Shown: one piece after another, positions 9,876 to 19,233 of the stretch
Numbering within the stretch: the stretch's first letter is position 1
Layout of the letters: each line of letters starts with the position of its first letter
DNA from: Polynucleobacter sp. UK-FUSCHL-C3
GTDB taxonomy: Bacteria; Pseudomonadota; Gammaproteobacteria; Burkholderiales; Burkholderiaceae
Assembly (NCBI RefSeq): GCF_040409815.1
Contig: NZ_CP099959.1
Location: forward strand, 1,364,001 to 1,428,000
Direction: 5' to 3'
Length of the DNA: 64,000 nucleotides
Program-made: the position numbers and the translations under genes
Notes under the pieces: model-generated
The model's input: only the letters and a program-made list of their open reading frames with translations
Told to the model about the DNA's origin: nothing
Databases searched by the model: none

Positions 9876-11401
9876 TTGGCATATCCTGTCGCAACGTTGA
9901 CTGGGTGTGGAACAACGGACATCAAAGCCTTAGCAGATGACAAGACCCCTGGTATCCCTGCCCCAGGATGTGTGCCAGCACCGACCATGTATAAACCTTT
10001 TACATCCTCACTACGGTTATGAGGCCTAAACCACGCACTTTGTAGGAGCAATGGTTCAAAACCGAAGGCTGCGCCCTTTACCGATAACAGTCGATCCTGA
10101 AAATCTTGCGGGGTCATTAAGAAAGAGGTGGTCACATGATCTTGTAAACCTGGCAATACCGATTGATCCAAATACTGTGCGATGGCTTGTCGATAAGGCT
10201 CCGCCTGTTCTTGCCAGTTTGTACCACTATCTAAATTAGGGACTGGTGCGAGTACGTAGAAAGTATCGTGCCCATCTGGAGCCAAACTCGGATCCGTTGC
10301 TGTGGGTCGATGCAAATACAAGCTAAAGTCTTCGGCTAGGACTTTACGCTTAAAGATGTCCGTTAGTAGCTCCCGATAACGCTTACCCAATAAGATCATA
10401 TGATGGGGTACATCGTGATATTGGCGATTGGTACCAAAGTACCAAACAAATAAGCTCATCGAGTACTTGCTACGCTCTACTTTTTTATCGGTCCAAACTC
10501 TTCGGTGTTGTGGCTCAATCAATTTCTGGTAGGTCCATGCAGCATCAGCATTCGACACCACAATATCGGCTGGAACAAAATCACCGTCTGCCAGGCTAAC
10601 CCCGACTGCTTTACCATCACGAACTTCAATTCGTTTTACTTCAGTATTACATTGCACACTTACACCCAAATCACCCAATAGACGAACTAAGCCTTTGATC
10701 AAAGCACCGGTTCCTCCCATAGCTGAGAAGACCCCATGTTTGCGTTCTAAAGAATTAATCAGTGAATACACGGCTGTGACTGAGAATGGATTGCCACCAA
10801 TTAATAGCGGATGAAAACTCATCACTTGACGTAATTTGTCATTCTTTAGATGGCGCGCTACTAAGGTGTAAATGCTCTCCCATGCCTTCATCTTAATCAT
10901 AGAAGGAAGTGCTTCTGCTACGTCGCTTAAGGAATCAAATGCAACGTGACTGAGCTCTTCAAAGCCCAACTGATAGCACTTCTCAGCCTCTGCCAAAAAG
11001 CGATCGTAACCTGGTAAATCAGTAGGACTAAACTTAGCAACCTCCTCACGCATACGCTGCAAATCGCCGGTGTAATCAAAGTGGGTACCATCATCAAAAC
11101 GAATACGGTAGAAGGGATCCATTAAGCGCAAATCAACATCGGTCTCTAGTTTTTCACCGCACAACTCCCACAGCTCTTTTAACAGAAATGGTGCTGTAAT
11201 AATGGTTGGGCCAGCATCAAAGGTATAACCATCGCGCTGATACACATAAGCGCGCCCGCCAGGTTTATCCAGCTTCTCTAAGATCTTCACGCGGTAGCCT
11301 TTATGGGACAACCGAATAGCTGCTGCTAAACCACCAAAGCCACTGCCAATCACTACCGCAATAGGCCGATCGTCGCTAGGAAAGTATGTTCGTTTGAGCA
11401 T
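9872..11401 (-). CDS. crtI: CrtI, phytoene desaturase
   Basis: CrtI carries out FAD-dependent desaturation of phytoene to neurosporene or lycopene. The dinucleotide-binding motif VVIGSGFGGLAAA lies near the N-terminus. GGRAYVYQRDGYTFDAGPTII and the C-terminal GLYMVGAGTHPGAGIPGVLSSAK are family hallmarks. The start at 11401 (MLKRTYFPSDD, 509 residues) is preferred. An upstream ATG at 11431 lies in the loop of the terminator-like hairpin and would add ten residues without a clear ribosome-binding site. It follows pufC by 62 bases and overlaps crtB. The placement of crtIB behind pufC differs from clusters where crtI and crtB are separate from puf. Confidence 0.95.
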   Translation of the reverse strand: MLKRTYFPSDDRPIAVVIGSGFGGLAAAIRLSHKGYRVKILEKLDKPGGRAYVYQRDGYTFDAGPTIITAPFLLKELWELCGEKLETDVDLRLMDPFYRIRFDDGTHFDYTGDLQRMREEVAKFSPTDLPGYDRFLAEAEKCYQLGFEELSHVAFDSLSDVAEALPSMIKMKAWESIYTLVARHLKNDKLRQVMSFHPLLIGGNPFSVTAVYSLINSLERKHGVFSAMGGTGALIKGLVRLLGDLGVSVQCNTEVKRIEVRDGKAVGVSLADGDFVPADIVVSNADAAWTYQKLIEPQHRRVWTDKKVERSKYSMSLFVWYFGTNRQYHDVPHHMILLGKRYRELLTDIFKRKVLAEDFSLYLHRPTATDPSLAPDGHDTFYVLAPVPNLDSGTNWQEQAEPYRQAIAQYLDQSVLPGLQDHVTTSFLMTPQDFQDRLLSVKGAAFGFEPLLLQSAWFRPHNRSEDVKGLYMVGAGTHPGAGIPGVLSSAKALMSVVPHPVNVATGYAK

Positions 11402-11412
11402 ATATTTGTGTT

Positions 11413-11443
11413 GAGAAAAAAATGGCGCCACGAGGACGCCATT
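11413..11443 (-). terminator. Intrinsic terminator/attenuator between pufC and crtI
   Basis: Read on the minus strand, AATGGCG and CGCCATT form a 7-bp stem with a 9-base loop, followed at once by a run of T. This is a standard rho-independent terminator shape, placed 20 bases after the pufC stop. It should end most puf transcripts, with crtIB expressed by read-through or from an unseen promoter. Confidence 0.75.
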
Positions 11444-11463
11444 AATTACCGCTTATATCATCT

Positions 11464-12522
11464 TCACTTCATCGTTAATGTTTTTTTCTCATCTGACTTT
11501 GGTGCTGCGCGTGGTGCCGGTGTGCCAGTTAAGAAAGGATAGTCTTTGAGCATTGATACACCATACAGTGGTTTATATGCTCCTTGGTGACAGGTTGTAC
11601 AGTTATTTTTTAGAACATCTCCTTCAGGCCCCAATCGATGCGCTGGGAATACGTTGGTCAGCGGCACCATATAGTTATTGTTAAGATCTCGGACCATGCG
11701 AATACCGTACCAAGCAGTCATGCGTTGCGGTGGGCTTTGTGACCACTCGGGCATCGAACGGGTGTTATGACAGTACGCACAATTTACACCAAGTGAAGTT
11801 GACATATGTACCATCAAGCCAAAGACCTTCTCCGTATCTTGAATGCTGTTCTTATTACCAGTTGGTAATGCCGTTGGGCCATTCATGCGAATGTTCTCTG
11901 CTTTTAACAAATAGGGCGTAAAGGGATCGTAAGGAAGATCGCTTAATCCAACCGATGGTGATGGCGTATTTTGACCATTCTTACCACTTAAGAACCCACT
12001 ACCCTGAGGTTTAGCAGGGTCAGTAAACCAAACGTTTTGTGGAATATTGTTACCACGATGGCAGGTATAGCACGTAACACCAGTTTCTGCTACATGGGAC
12101 TTCCATTCCACGTTAATACGCTGTGTCATCTGAATCATCTTACGAGAAACAGTTTTGGTATACATACCCTCTTCAGCAAAATTAGCCACGTTATGGCAAT
12201 ATGCACAACCCTGCTCAGGGGCAACCCAACTGGTCATCGCCACCATAAAATTGGTGAACTGGGCAACACTTAGATTACCTAACACTTTGACATTTTTATA
12301 GACCGCTCCTGCTTTAGGTCCATCAGCGGCAGCCGGAATCGAGGCAGGCACCTCATTCTTTGCTGCTTCAGCCGCCAGAGTTCGTGGGTTATAGACAGAT
12401 GCCATCCCAGTTCCTCTAAAGCCATTTTGCACTGACTCTATAGGAGGTCTTTCGCAGGCAGATAAGATCAGAGTCGCACCCGCGAGAGCAACGAGGCTCA
12501 ACACACGTTTGATCGAGTTCAT
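11464..12522 (-). CDS. pufC: PufC, tetrahaem cytochrome c subunit of the reaction centre
   Basis: PufC is the periplasmic cytochrome that re-reduces the photo-oxidised special pair. There are four CxxCH haem motifs: CAYCH, CYTCH, CAYCH and CTTCH. The N-terminus is a lipoprotein signal ending ILSAC, so the mature protein is probably lipid-anchored. The start at 12522 (MNSIKRVLSL, 352 residues) is chosen because AAGGAG lies seven bases before it and it follows the pufM stop by ten bases; the longer frame would reach into pufM. Its presence places the reaction centre in the group with bound cytochrome. Confidence 0.96.
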   Translation of the reverse strand: MNSIKRVLSLVALAGATLILSACERPPIESVQNGFRGTGMASVYNPRTLAAEAAKNEVPASIPAAADGPKAGAVYKNVKVLGNLSVAQFTNFMVAMTSWVAPEQGCAYCHNVANFAEEGMYTKTVSRKMIQMTQRINVEWKSHVAETGVTCYTCHRGNNIPQNVWFTDPAKPQGSGFLSGKNGQNTPSPSVGLSDLPYDPFTPYLLKAENIRMNGPTALPTGNKNSIQDTEKVFGLMVHMSTSLGVNCAYCHNTRSMPEWSQSPPQRMTAWYGIRMVRDLNNNYMVPLTNVFPAHRLGPEGDVLKNNCTTCHQGAYKPLYGVSMLKDYPFLTGTPAPRAAPKSDEKKTLTMK

Positions 12523-12532
12523 GTCGTGCTCC

Positions 12533-13531
12533 TTATTTCGCAACAGGTGGTGGTGGCACAAAGGTCGCTGACGGATCGACTGTGGGGATGCTGTAAACAT
12601 CCGGATAAGCAGGTGCAACGCCATGCTTTACTGCCCACAGATACCAGTTATCAACGACGGTACCTGTTAATAAAATTCCGATACCGCCCGTTAATGGGAC
12701 GAGGACTGCAAACCACCATGCCCAACGGTGAATGGATTCCATCGTGGCATTAAAGCCCATGGTCCATCTCCAAAATAAGCCGGCGCGCTCTGATGCAGTA
12801 CCACGATCCACAATCTGCTCGATCTCGCGCTCACCACCATAACGCCCAACTGCCAAGATGGTAGCGCCGTGCATAGCAAATAAGAGTGCCGAACCATAGA
12901 GGAAGACAATCGATAACATATGGAATGGGTTGTAGAACAAATTACCGTAACGTAATGAGAATGCGGCGGTCCAATCCAGATGCGAGAAGATACCAAATGG
13001 AACGCCCTCGCTCCAACTTCCTACTAATAGGGGTCTTAAGAATCCGAGTACTAAAAATAACCAAATAGCTGCTAAGAATGCCCAGGCGATATGTGTTCCC
13101 ATACCCAATGCAATCGCACGTCGATACGTTCTCCACCACCACAACAAGATCGAGGCTGTTAAGAATGCACCAGCCATCATCCACCAGCCACCCTCAGAAA
13201 GAGGCATATTCAAACTTAATCCGTGCTTTGGTAAAGGCGGATCCAGCGATAACCAAAAGAGTTGGCGAATAAACTGAATCGGATCCCAGTTAACAGAAGA
13301 CAGCATATTCCAGCCAATAATCTGAAAACCAATCATGCCAAAAAATAAGGAGGCAATCCCGATTGTTCCTAAATAGACTGGTCCAATTTGCGCATTTCCT
13401 AATCTGCCAAAGAGATGTACCAAAAATGGTTGGCCAATACGCTCACGCTCATCTTTTCTAGGGTTTAGATGCGATCCATGATGTGGTTCGGCAACGACTT
13501 GAACCTGAGTAAATAAATTTTGATAGTCCAT
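12533..13531 (-). CDS. pufM: PufM, reaction centre M subunit
   Basis: PufM binds half of the special pair, the bacteriopheophytin branch and quinone QA in the type II reaction centre. 332 residues with five membrane helices. [14 protein letters not shown] holds the special-pair histidine, [23 protein letters not shown] carries an iron-ligand histidine and the bridging glutamate, and [11 protein letters not shown] the second iron histidine. A GAGGAAA ribosome-binding site precedes the start. It is placed between pufL and pufC in normal order. Confidence 0.97.
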   Translation of the reverse strand: MDYQNLFTQVQVVAEPHHGSHLNPRKDERERIGQPFLVHLFGRLGNAQIGPVYLGTIGIASLFFGMIGFQIIGWNMLSSVNWDPIQFIRQLFWLSLDPPLPKHGLSLNMPLSEGGWWMMAGAFLTASILLWWWRTYRRAIALGMGTHIAWAFLAAIWLFLVLGFLRPLLVGSWSEGVPFGIFSHLDWTAAFSLRYGNLFYNPFHMLSIVFLYGSALLFAMHGATILAVGRYGGEREIEQIVDRGTASERAGLFWRWTMGFNATMESIHRWAWWFAVLVPLTGGIGILLTGTVVDNWYLWAVKHGVAPAYPDVYSIPTVDPSATFVPPPPVAK

Positions 13532-13555
13532 GGTTGATTTCCTCGATTCTTATTC

Positions 13556-14380
13556 TTATGACCAAATAGGGAGGTTTAACCACCAACCCCACCACTCCGG
13601 CCAGCCACGAGTCCAAAATGGTCCACTAATCACAATGCACACTGCACTCCAAAATACTGCTGCTAATGCCAAGAACAAACCCAAACGATGAATCCCCAAC
13701 GTTCCCACGGAGTAACCAATTAAGTCTCTAAAGAAGGTATCCTCATGCTCTGGTGTTTTGACAAACTCGCCCTTTTGCGGATTAGTTGAAGATAAAACTA
13801 AGCCACCGTGCATTGCAAGCGCCAAGGTGGTTGTAAAAAATAGGGTGATCGCAATCATATGCGCTGGGTTGTAATGAAAATGTAGATATTGATAACCCAC
13901 ATTCGAGACCCAGTCGAGGTGACTCAGGATGCCATATGGGAATCCATGTCCCCATGCTCCCATTAATACTGGTCGTATCACGACCAAGGTAAAGTAGGCA
14001 AAGATTGCCATCGAAAACGCAACAGGCACATGAAAGCCCATCCCTAATTTGCGACAGATTTCGACTTCACGTAAAGCCCAAGATCCAAATGCTCCTAGAG
14101 CGCAGATCGTAATCAGTTGCCATAAGCCACCCTCCATAAGAGGTGCAGCTGCTAGACCATACTTCAAGTCAGGTGGCGCAATATTGATTTGCCACAGGTT
14201 CCAGGTGGGTCCTTGTGAAGCGCCCCACAGGATTAACGCAGTCCCCAAGAACGAAAAGAAGATCGTCGTGATACCAAAAAAACCGACATAAAAAGGGCCT
14301 ACCCAAAAATCGAATAGATCTCCGCCAACAAGAGTTCCCCCTCTGACTCGGTACTTTCTCTCAAAACTGAGCATGGCCAT
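13556..14380 (-). CDS. pufL: PufL, reaction centre L subunit
   Basis: PufL is the partner of PufM in the reaction centre core. About 274 residues with five membrane helices. [12 protein letters not shown] holds the special-pair histidine, [12 protein letters not shown] and [11 protein letters not shown] the iron histidines. The start at 14380 ([15 protein letters not shown]) is favoured by GGGAG seven bases upstream; the ATG 15 bases further upstream overlaps that site. A long hairpin lies between it and pufA. Confidence 0.97.
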   Translation of the reverse strand: MAMLSFERKYRVRGGTLVGGDLFDFWVGPFYVGFFGITTIFFSFLGTALILWGASQGPTWNLWQINIAPPDLKYGLAAAPLMEGGLWQLITICALGAFGSWALREVEICRKLGMGFHVPVAFSMAIFAYFTLVVIRPVLMGAWGHGFPYGILSHLDWVSNVGYQYLHFHYNPAHMIAITLFFTTTLALAMHGGLVLSSTNPQKGEFVKTPEHEDTFFRDLIGYSVGTLGIHRLGLFLALAAVFWSAVCIVISGPFWTRGWPEWWGWWLNLPIWS

Positions 14381-14400
14381 TTTTATTTCTCCCATAAAAG

Positions 14401-14439
14401 GGTGGATAAGACTTGCTTTCTACTCAAGCCCTATCCACC
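14401..14439 (-). other. pufA-pufL intercistronic mRNA hairpin
   Basis: GGTGGATA (14401-14408) pairs perfectly with TATCCACC (14432-14439). Inside, CTTG (14412-14415) pairs with CAAG (14425-14428) across a symmetric 3/3 internal loop, closing a 9-base loop. A hairpin in exactly this place is known in Rhodobacter to protect the upstream pufBA message and set the antenna-to-reaction-centre ratio. The same role is inferred here. Confidence 0.75.
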
Positions 14440-14458
14440 ATGGTTTGCATCATATGCA

Positions 14459-14665
14459 CTACTTAGCTGCGGGTACTGCTGGTGGCTTTGCTGCTCCACT
14501 GTTACCAGTCTGTTTTACATACTCAGCTTGACTTAAACCATCAAGCCAGTTAAAGCGGACTGTGCTTAGCAGAATTAAATGAATCATTGCTGCCAAACCA
14601 AACAGGAAGATTCCTTGAATAGCCATAGCCCTTAATGGGTCATATAGTTTCCAAATTCTCCACAT
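14459..14665 (-). CDS. pufA: PufA, light-harvesting 1 alpha subunit
   Basis: PufA is the LH1 alpha polypeptide, with a single membrane span binding bacteriochlorophyll around the reaction centre. 68 residues. The N-terminus MWRIWKLYDPLRA is characteristic, His29 in AAMIHLILLST is the chlorophyll ligand, and FNWLDG follows the helix. The C-terminal tail is rich in Ala, Pro and Lys, as in many alpha subunits. It begins ten bases after the stop of the 74-codon gene rather than directly after pufB, which is unusual. Confidence 0.95.
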   Translation of the reverse strand: MWRIWKLYDPLRAMAIQGIFLFGLAAMIHLILLSTVRFNWLDGLSQAEYVKQTGNSGAAKPPAVPAAK

Positions 14666-14675
14666 GGTATTTCTC

Positions 14676-14900
14676 CTAAGTTAAGTACGACATAAAGCTA
14701 TAAACAGCTGACCTTACGCCGTCGATCATTGACTTCTCCTCGGCTCCTGGAAGCCAGGAGCTCCACTTACCAGGTAAGAACGCGGTAAAGAGCGCAAGCA
14801 CAAAACACACCACAAAACACAAGACGAAGATCGTCCTAAACGTGATTGAATCGTTCTTAACCATCTCCTGCATTGTGTTATTTAAATGGATATCTTTCAT
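14676..14900 (-). CDS. Single-span 74-residue protein inserted between pufB and pufA
   Basis: No recognised family. One hydrophobic helix spans about residues 22-42 (FRTIFVLCFVVCFVLALFTA), followed by LPGKWSSWLPG and a C-terminal amphipathic stretch to residue 74. It contains no histidine in the span, so it cannot be an antenna polypeptide. AAAGG lies just before the ATG. Gaps to pufB (30 bases) and pufA (10 bases) show it is a true operon member. Size, one span and operon place recall accessory LH1 proteins such as PufX or the small PufQ, but residue similarity to either is weak by eye. The likely role is LH1 ring assembly or quinone access, by inference only. Confidence 0.82.
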   Translation of the reverse strand: MKDIHLNNTMQEMVKNDSITFRTIFVLCFVVCFVLALFTAFLPGKWSSWLPGAEEKSMIDGVRSAVYSFMSYLT

Positions 14901-14930
14901 ATCATTGCCTTTACGTTGTTACTTACTATT

Positions 14931-15080
14931 TCAGTAGAACCAAGGACGCCATGCCCACACCAAGATGTGCGCAATGACCGCTATTGCAGTAAACCCGACC
15001 AAACCTTGGACATAAAACTGGTGAAATTCTTTCGCCTCGTCGTCGGTAAGACCAGAAATAGAGCCTCTGTGATCACTCAT
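14931..15080 (-). CDS. pufB: PufB, light-harvesting 1 beta subunit
   Basis: PufB is the LH1 beta polypeptide. 49 residues: [10 protein letters not shown] start, [10 protein letters not shown] segment with His20, membrane span, and chlorophyll ligand His38 in [13 protein letters not shown], ending RPWFY as in other beta subunits. The start at 15080 is fixed by the strong ribosome-binding site GAAGGAGGG. The frame stays open upstream to 15164, but that extension is not antenna-like. A short coupled frame from bchZ ends inside the first codons. Confidence 0.96.
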   Translation of the reverse strand: MSDHRGSISGLTDDEAKEFHQFYVQGLVGFTAIAVIAHILVWAWRPWFY

Positions 15081-15195
15081 TCGAGATCCCTCCTTCAAAA
15101 TTAGCCTTTCGGCTAGCACCGCGCAAAGCCCGCGCGACAAGGGCATATGGCAGAAAACTGCCACATTCGGTTTGGGTGAAAGTAGCTGTACTCAT
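15073..15195 (-). CDS. Possible 40-codon leader/coupling frame between bchZ and pufB
   Basis: A 40-residue frame ([20 protein letters not shown]...) starts at an ATG overlapping the bchZ stop (ATGA) and ends at a TGA inside the third pufB codon. It thus spans the whole bchZ-pufB gap. It occupies the place of pufQ in Rhodobacter but is shorter and lacks a membrane helix. Its last codons contain the pufB ribosome-binding site. It may be translated to couple pufB to bchZ, or may be chance; no family is recognised. Confidence 0.4.
   Translation of the reverse strand: MSTATFTQTECGSFLPYALVARALRGASRKANFEGGISNE
15102..15115 (-). other. GAAA-tetraloop hairpin just upstream of pufB
   Basis: On the minus strand TAGCC-GAAA-GGCTA forms a 5-bp stem closed by a GNRA tetraloop. 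It ends about ten bases before the GGAGG of pufB and is followed by ATTTT. It could mark the 5' end of processed puf mRNA, or modulate ribosome entry. The role is inferred. Confidence 0.45.
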
Positions 15196-16670
15196 ACTTT
15201 CTCCGTAATAGGGGTTTGAGTCTTCTCTTGTACGATTTCTGGGCATGAGATGCGGACACGCTCTACAGTTACCCGCTCTTCACCGGATGATTCGGTATCG
15301 CGCTCTACGCGATCACGTAATTGTTTAGCTGCTGAGATTTGTACTAAGACGGGTTGCTTCTGAACATAGTTCGCCACCATCGTTTGAGCATCCCCATCCC
15401 ATTGGAATGAATTCGCGGCTTTACTACGAGCCAAGGTGGAGTCCACCTTATCCATATCGGTTGCCAAAGGCAGAATATGAAATAAAGCATCAAAGAGTCC
15501 ATTGCAAAACTCTTGGATTAAATAGGTGGCACCGGCATAACCCATAAATGGAGTACCCGTATGGCGCCGAATCACTGCACCCGGAAAAGAGGCTGGAATA
15601 TACATTCCTTTACTACCTGCTTCAGCCATGTACATGCGCTCGTTGTAACTACCAAACAGTACCAGGGGTGATTTCTCTTTCACGAGCTTGCGAATCGTTT
15701 CGCTATCGGTCTTCTCACCGGGTTTGCGCGAGACCGCAAAGCTGCATGGCAGACCCATTTCAGTTTCAAAGAAGTTCTGAATACCACGGGTATAGGTCTC
15801 GTTGGCCACCACTGCAAAATTGGCGGTCCCAAAGAAATCCTGAGTCACAGAGCGCCAGAGATCCCAGATTGGTTTAATTGTGGTGTGCTTCTCGCGCTCA
15901 ATAAATGGCTCGGGATCTAAATCAAGCAGTTCGCCTAATTTACGTAAGAACTTCGTGGTGCTGTGTAGCCCAATTGGTGCCTGAAGATAGGGTCGTTCAA
16001 GCGCTTCACACAACATCCGCCCAAACTCACGGTACATGCAAATATTGACATCCGCCTCCACCAAACGAGAGACATCTGCTAAATGGCTTCCTAATGGAAA
16101 TACCATATTAACTTCGGCACCAATGCCTTGAACCAAACGACGGATCTCAGCCAAGTCACTAGGCATATTGAAGGTCCCATAAGCCGGTCCAATAATATTG
16201 ACACGGGGCTTTTCACCTTCCTTACGGGGTTTACGCTCCGGAATATTCTTCACTCCATACTCAGACCACAGCCAATACATGGCACGATTTGCGCACTGCC
16301 ACTGATCTTCATCAATTGTTCTAGGCAAGAAGCGGGCAATAGCAGTTCCTTCCGGAGTAACGCCACCACCAATCATTTCGGCAATCGATCCGGTCACCAC
16401 TACGGCAGGTAAATCAGGATCGAGGGTTGCATGCGCACGCTTCATCGAACCTTCTGTTCCCTCACGACCTAATTGTTCTTCGGCCAAGCCAGTCACAACA
16501 ATCGGTAGCTCATGTGGAGGAAGCGCATCGGTGTAATGCAATACTGAGGTTACGGGTAAGTTCTCACAACCAACCGGGCCGTCAATGACCACCTGCAATC
16601 CCTTGATAGCTGTAAAGACATACACAGCTCCCCAGTAGCCGCCAGCACGATCGTGATCAATCACATACAT
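15192..16670 (-). CDS. bchZ: BchZ, chlorophyllide reductase subunit Z
   Basis: BchZ forms the catalytic component of chlorophyllide a oxidoreductase with BchY, reducing the B ring to give the bacteriochlorin. 492 residues. Cys35 in GPVGCENLP is the expected cluster ligand, followed by [12 protein letters not shown] and [11 protein letters not shown], which are nitrogenase-like features. Its start overlaps the bchY stop by one base (TGATG). Its own stop overlaps the start of a short frame leading into pufB, so the bch and puf parts of the superoperon are physically continuous. Confidence 0.96.
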   Translation of the reverse strand: MYVIDHDRAGGYWGAVYVFTAIKGLQVVIDGPVGCENLPVTSVLHYTDALPPHELPIVVTGLAEEQLGREGTEGSMKRAHATLDPDLPAVVVTGSIAEMIGGGVTPEGTAIARFLPRTIDEDQWQCANRAMYWLWSEYGVKNIPERKPRKEGEKPRVNIIGPAYGTFNMPSDLAEIRRLVQGIGAEVNMVFPLGSHLADVSRLVEADVNICMYREFGRMLCEALERPYLQAPIGLHSTTKFLRKLGELLDLDPEPFIEREKHTTIKPIWDLWRSVTQDFFGTANFAVVANETYTRGIQNFFETEMGLPCSFAVSRKPGEKTDSETIRKLVKEKSPLVLFGSYNERMYMAEAGSKGMYIPASFPGAVIRRHTGTPFMGYAGATYLIQEFCNGLFDALFHILPLATDMDKVDSTLARSKAANSFQWDGDAQTMVANYVQKQPVLVQISAAKQLRDRVERDTESSGEERVTVERVRISCPEIVQEKTQTPITEKV

Positions 16671-18205
16671 CAGATCATCTCCTCGGCTTTGCGCTTCTTA
16701 ATTGCTTTTTCTAGTTTGCGACGGGTCTCGGCCTTGAACTCAGGGCGATCTTTTGGAATGCTCTCCCAAACACCTGCATTGTGAGCAGCGCCTACATCCC
16801 CAAAGAACGCCTTCATCTCATCAAAACGCGCCTGATTTCCAATCGCTGCATTGATCACTTGCGCCAATGAGCCAGCTCCTGCGGGACCCATCAGCGGTCT
16901 TGCCGAAATAAGGTTTGTGAAATACAAACTAGGAATTGATGCCTGCTTAGCTGCCTGTACAACTGGGGTTGTACCAATCGCGAGATCAGGTTGAAACTCT
17001 GCCATCGCAGCCAAGTCTTGCTCAAGTGATGCACGGAACTGAACCTGCACGCCCTTTGCTTCTAACCATTGTCGATCTGCATCGCTCCAAACCGTTCGGG
17101 GACATGCTGAACCTACATAACGGACATCTGCACCACTCTCAATCAAAAGACGAGCAACCAAGAGTTCAGATCCTTCGTAGCCACTTAAGGTAATACGTCC
17201 TTTAATTGGAGTCGCTCCCAGCACTGCTTTTATGGCAGGCAAAATCTTATGTTTTGCAGCATTAATTTTTTCTTGTGGTGTATTAGTTGCCTTACCAATC
17301 GCTTCTAACCATGCAGCCGTGCCCTCGTAACCGACTGGTGCCGATCCCACAATCGGTCGACCCGCTGCTTCAAACTCACGAATACTTGCTGTATAAAAAG
17401 GATGGATTGCCGCAACCACTTTGCAATCCAACGCTTGATATAACTCGCGCCACTCTCTCGTAGGTACTGTTGCGCCTACAGCCAAACCCATCGGCTCAAT
17501 CATTGAACCAATCACTGCGGGATCGGCTGGGAACATCTCACCCAACAGGGTGATGGTTGGTTTGCTTTGCACTCCCGTGCGTGGGGCCTGCACTGGGCCA
17601 GCCATAATCTCATTGCGTGCGTATTGCAACATTGCGCCAGCGAGAACATCTTTGGCTTCTGCATGAGTTGGTACACCAAAGCCTGGAACATCAATACCAA
17701 TAATACGAACGCCATTAATTTCTTTCGGTAACAGTTGCAGTGGGACACCACTGGCAGTTGGTACACATAAGTTAATGATCACAATGGCATCATACTTTTC
17801 AGGATCAGCCTGCTCATGCACCGAGTCCCGAATATCTTCAAATAGTTTTCCTGTTACTAAGGACTCAGAGTTAAACGGTACGTATCCAACACTGCGGCGT
17901 GCGCCATAAAAGTGAGAGGTAAAGGTTAGGCCGTAGACACAGCATGCCGAGCCTGACAAAATCGTTGCGGTACGACGCATACGCAAACCCACACGGAGTG
18001 AACCAAACGCAGGACACATACTTTGTGGTTGATCATGCGGACCCTTTGGATAGTCTTGCGCATAACGCTGTAATACCTCGCCCTTACCAGCCGACTTTGC
18101 GGCAGCCATCATCTGTTTCTCACCGGCATGGCAACCCATACCATCCCCTTTTGATGGGTCTGCTACCAATTGCTCTGGGACGATAGGGATGATTGGCTTG
18201 GTCAT
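16670..18205 (-). CDS. bchY: BchY, chlorophyllide reductase subunit Y
   Basis: BchY is the partner of BchZ in chlorophyllide a reductase. 511 residues. Candidate cluster ligands are Cys64 (SMCPAFG), Cys88 or Cys89 (SACCVYG) and Cys147 (NLCVPTASG), spaced as in Rhodobacter BchY; the double cysteine at 88-89 is of interest. The C-terminal region is rich in Lys and Glu. It starts five bases after the bchX stop. Confidence 0.96.
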   Translation of the reverse strand: MTKPIIPIVPEQLVADPSKGDGMGCHAGEKQMMAAAKSAGKGEVLQRYAQDYPKGPHDQPQSMCPAFGSLRVGLRMRRTATILSGSACCVYGLTFTSHFYGARRSVGYVPFNSESLVTGKLFEDIRDSVHEQADPEKYDAIVIINLCVPTASGVPLQLLPKEINGVRIIGIDVPGFGVPTHAEAKDVLAGAMLQYARNEIMAGPVQAPRTGVQSKPTITLLGEMFPADPAVIGSMIEPMGLAVGATVPTREWRELYQALDCKVVAAIHPFYTASIREFEAAGRPIVGSAPVGYEGTAAWLEAIGKATNTPQEKINAAKHKILPAIKAVLGATPIKGRITLSGYEGSELLVARLLIESGADVRYVGSACPRTVWSDADRQWLEAKGVQVQFRASLEQDLAAMAEFQPDLAIGTTPVVQAAKQASIPSLYFTNLISARPLMGPAGAGSLAQVINAAIGNQARFDEMKAFFGDVGAAHNAGVWESIPKDRPEFKAETRRKLEKAIKKRKAEEMI

Positions 18206-18210
18206 CTGTC

Positions 18211-19233
18211 TTAAACCTTGTCGTAGACCACTTCTAAGCTCTTCTTAACAACTGCGTCTTTGCCCATCATGTCAACTGTCGTTGCGGGCTCAAGCACATA
18301 ATCACGCCCAGTGATGTCGGATGAGAACAGTCCTAGTAAATCATCTTGACTCAGTGGCTTCGGACGCATTGGGGGTGCTTCGGCAACGTTCTTAGCCAAC
18401 TCCTCAAAAAGTGGGCCCCACTGTGTACCAGGACGACCAATAATCTCGTAACTTGCGCTCTTGCGACGAATATCTTCATGCGCTGGAATTGCTGCTAAGA
18501 CCGGAATACCGGCTCGCTCTGCAAAAGCCTGTGCTTCGCCTGTGCTGTCGTCTTTATTAATCACCATGCCAGCAACGCCGACGTTACCGCCGAGTTTGCG
18601 GAAGTACTCAACCGCCGAGCAAACGTTATTGGCTACATAGAGTGATTGCAAATCGTTGCTAGCAACAACAATTACCTTTTGGCACATATCGCGTGCAATC
18701 GGCAAACCAAATCCGCCACAGACCACATCCCCCAAGAAATCCAGGAGAACGTAATCAAAGCCCCAATCATGAAAGCCGAGTTTCTCGAGGGTCTCAAAAC
18801 CATGAATAATTCCACGACCACCGCAACCGCGCCCTACTTCTGGGCCACCCAATTCCATCGCAAATACACCATCGCGTTTAAAGCACACATCGCCGATTGA
18901 TACAGAGTCACCAGAAAGTTTTTTCTTGGAGGAGGTTTCAATAATGGTTGGGCATGCCTTGCCACCAAACAACAATGAGGTTGTATCACTCTTTGGATCA
19001 CATCCAATCAAGAGAACCTTCTTGCCTTGTTGCGCCATCATGTATGACAAGTTTGCTAGGGTAAAACTTTTACCAATTCCGCCTTTGCCATAAATAGCAA
19101 TGATCTGTGTTTCTTTGGTCACCGGTCCTTTGTGAACAGGATCTGGCTCCATTGAAGCTTCCTTCTTAAGGTTCACAAATTGCACCGTTGCTTCTGCTGG
19201 CACACCCTCTAATTTTGCGGTTGCTGGACTCAT
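18211..19233 (-). CDS. bchX: BchX, chlorophyllide reductase iron protein
   Basis: BchX is the ATP-dependent electron donor to BchY-BchZ, related to nitrogenase NifH and BchL. With the start at 19233 (MSPATAKLEG, 340 residues) the Walker A motif GKGGIGKS is at 49-56. The bridging cluster cysteines are Cys137 (GRGCGGRG) and Cys172 (DVVCGGFG). The start is chosen because ATGA overlaps the bchC stop. A frame extending 12 codons further into bchC is less likely. Confidence 0.96.
   Translation of the reverse strand: MSPATAKLEGVPAEATVQFVNLKKEASMEPDPVHKGPVTKETQIIAIYGKGGIGKSFTLANLSYMMAQQGKKVLLIGCDPKSDTTSLLFGGKACPTIIETSSKKKLSGDSVSIGDVCFKRDGVFAMELGGPEVGRGCGGRGIIHGFETLEKLGFHDWGFDYVLLDFLGDVVCGGFGLPIARDMCQKVIVVASNDLQSLYVANNVCSAVEYFRKLGGNVGVAGMVINKDDSTGEAQAFAERAGIPVLAAIPAHEDIRRKSASYEIIGRPGTQWGPLFEELAKNVAEAPPMRPKPLSQDDLLGLFSSDITGRDYVLEPATTVDMMGKDAVVKKSLEVVYDKV

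Noticed and set aside
14676..14900. Reading the 74-codon puf gene as a second LH1 alpha or beta subunit
   Set aside because: Its membrane helix has no histidine to bind bacteriochlorophyll and lacks the conserved ends of antenna polypeptides.
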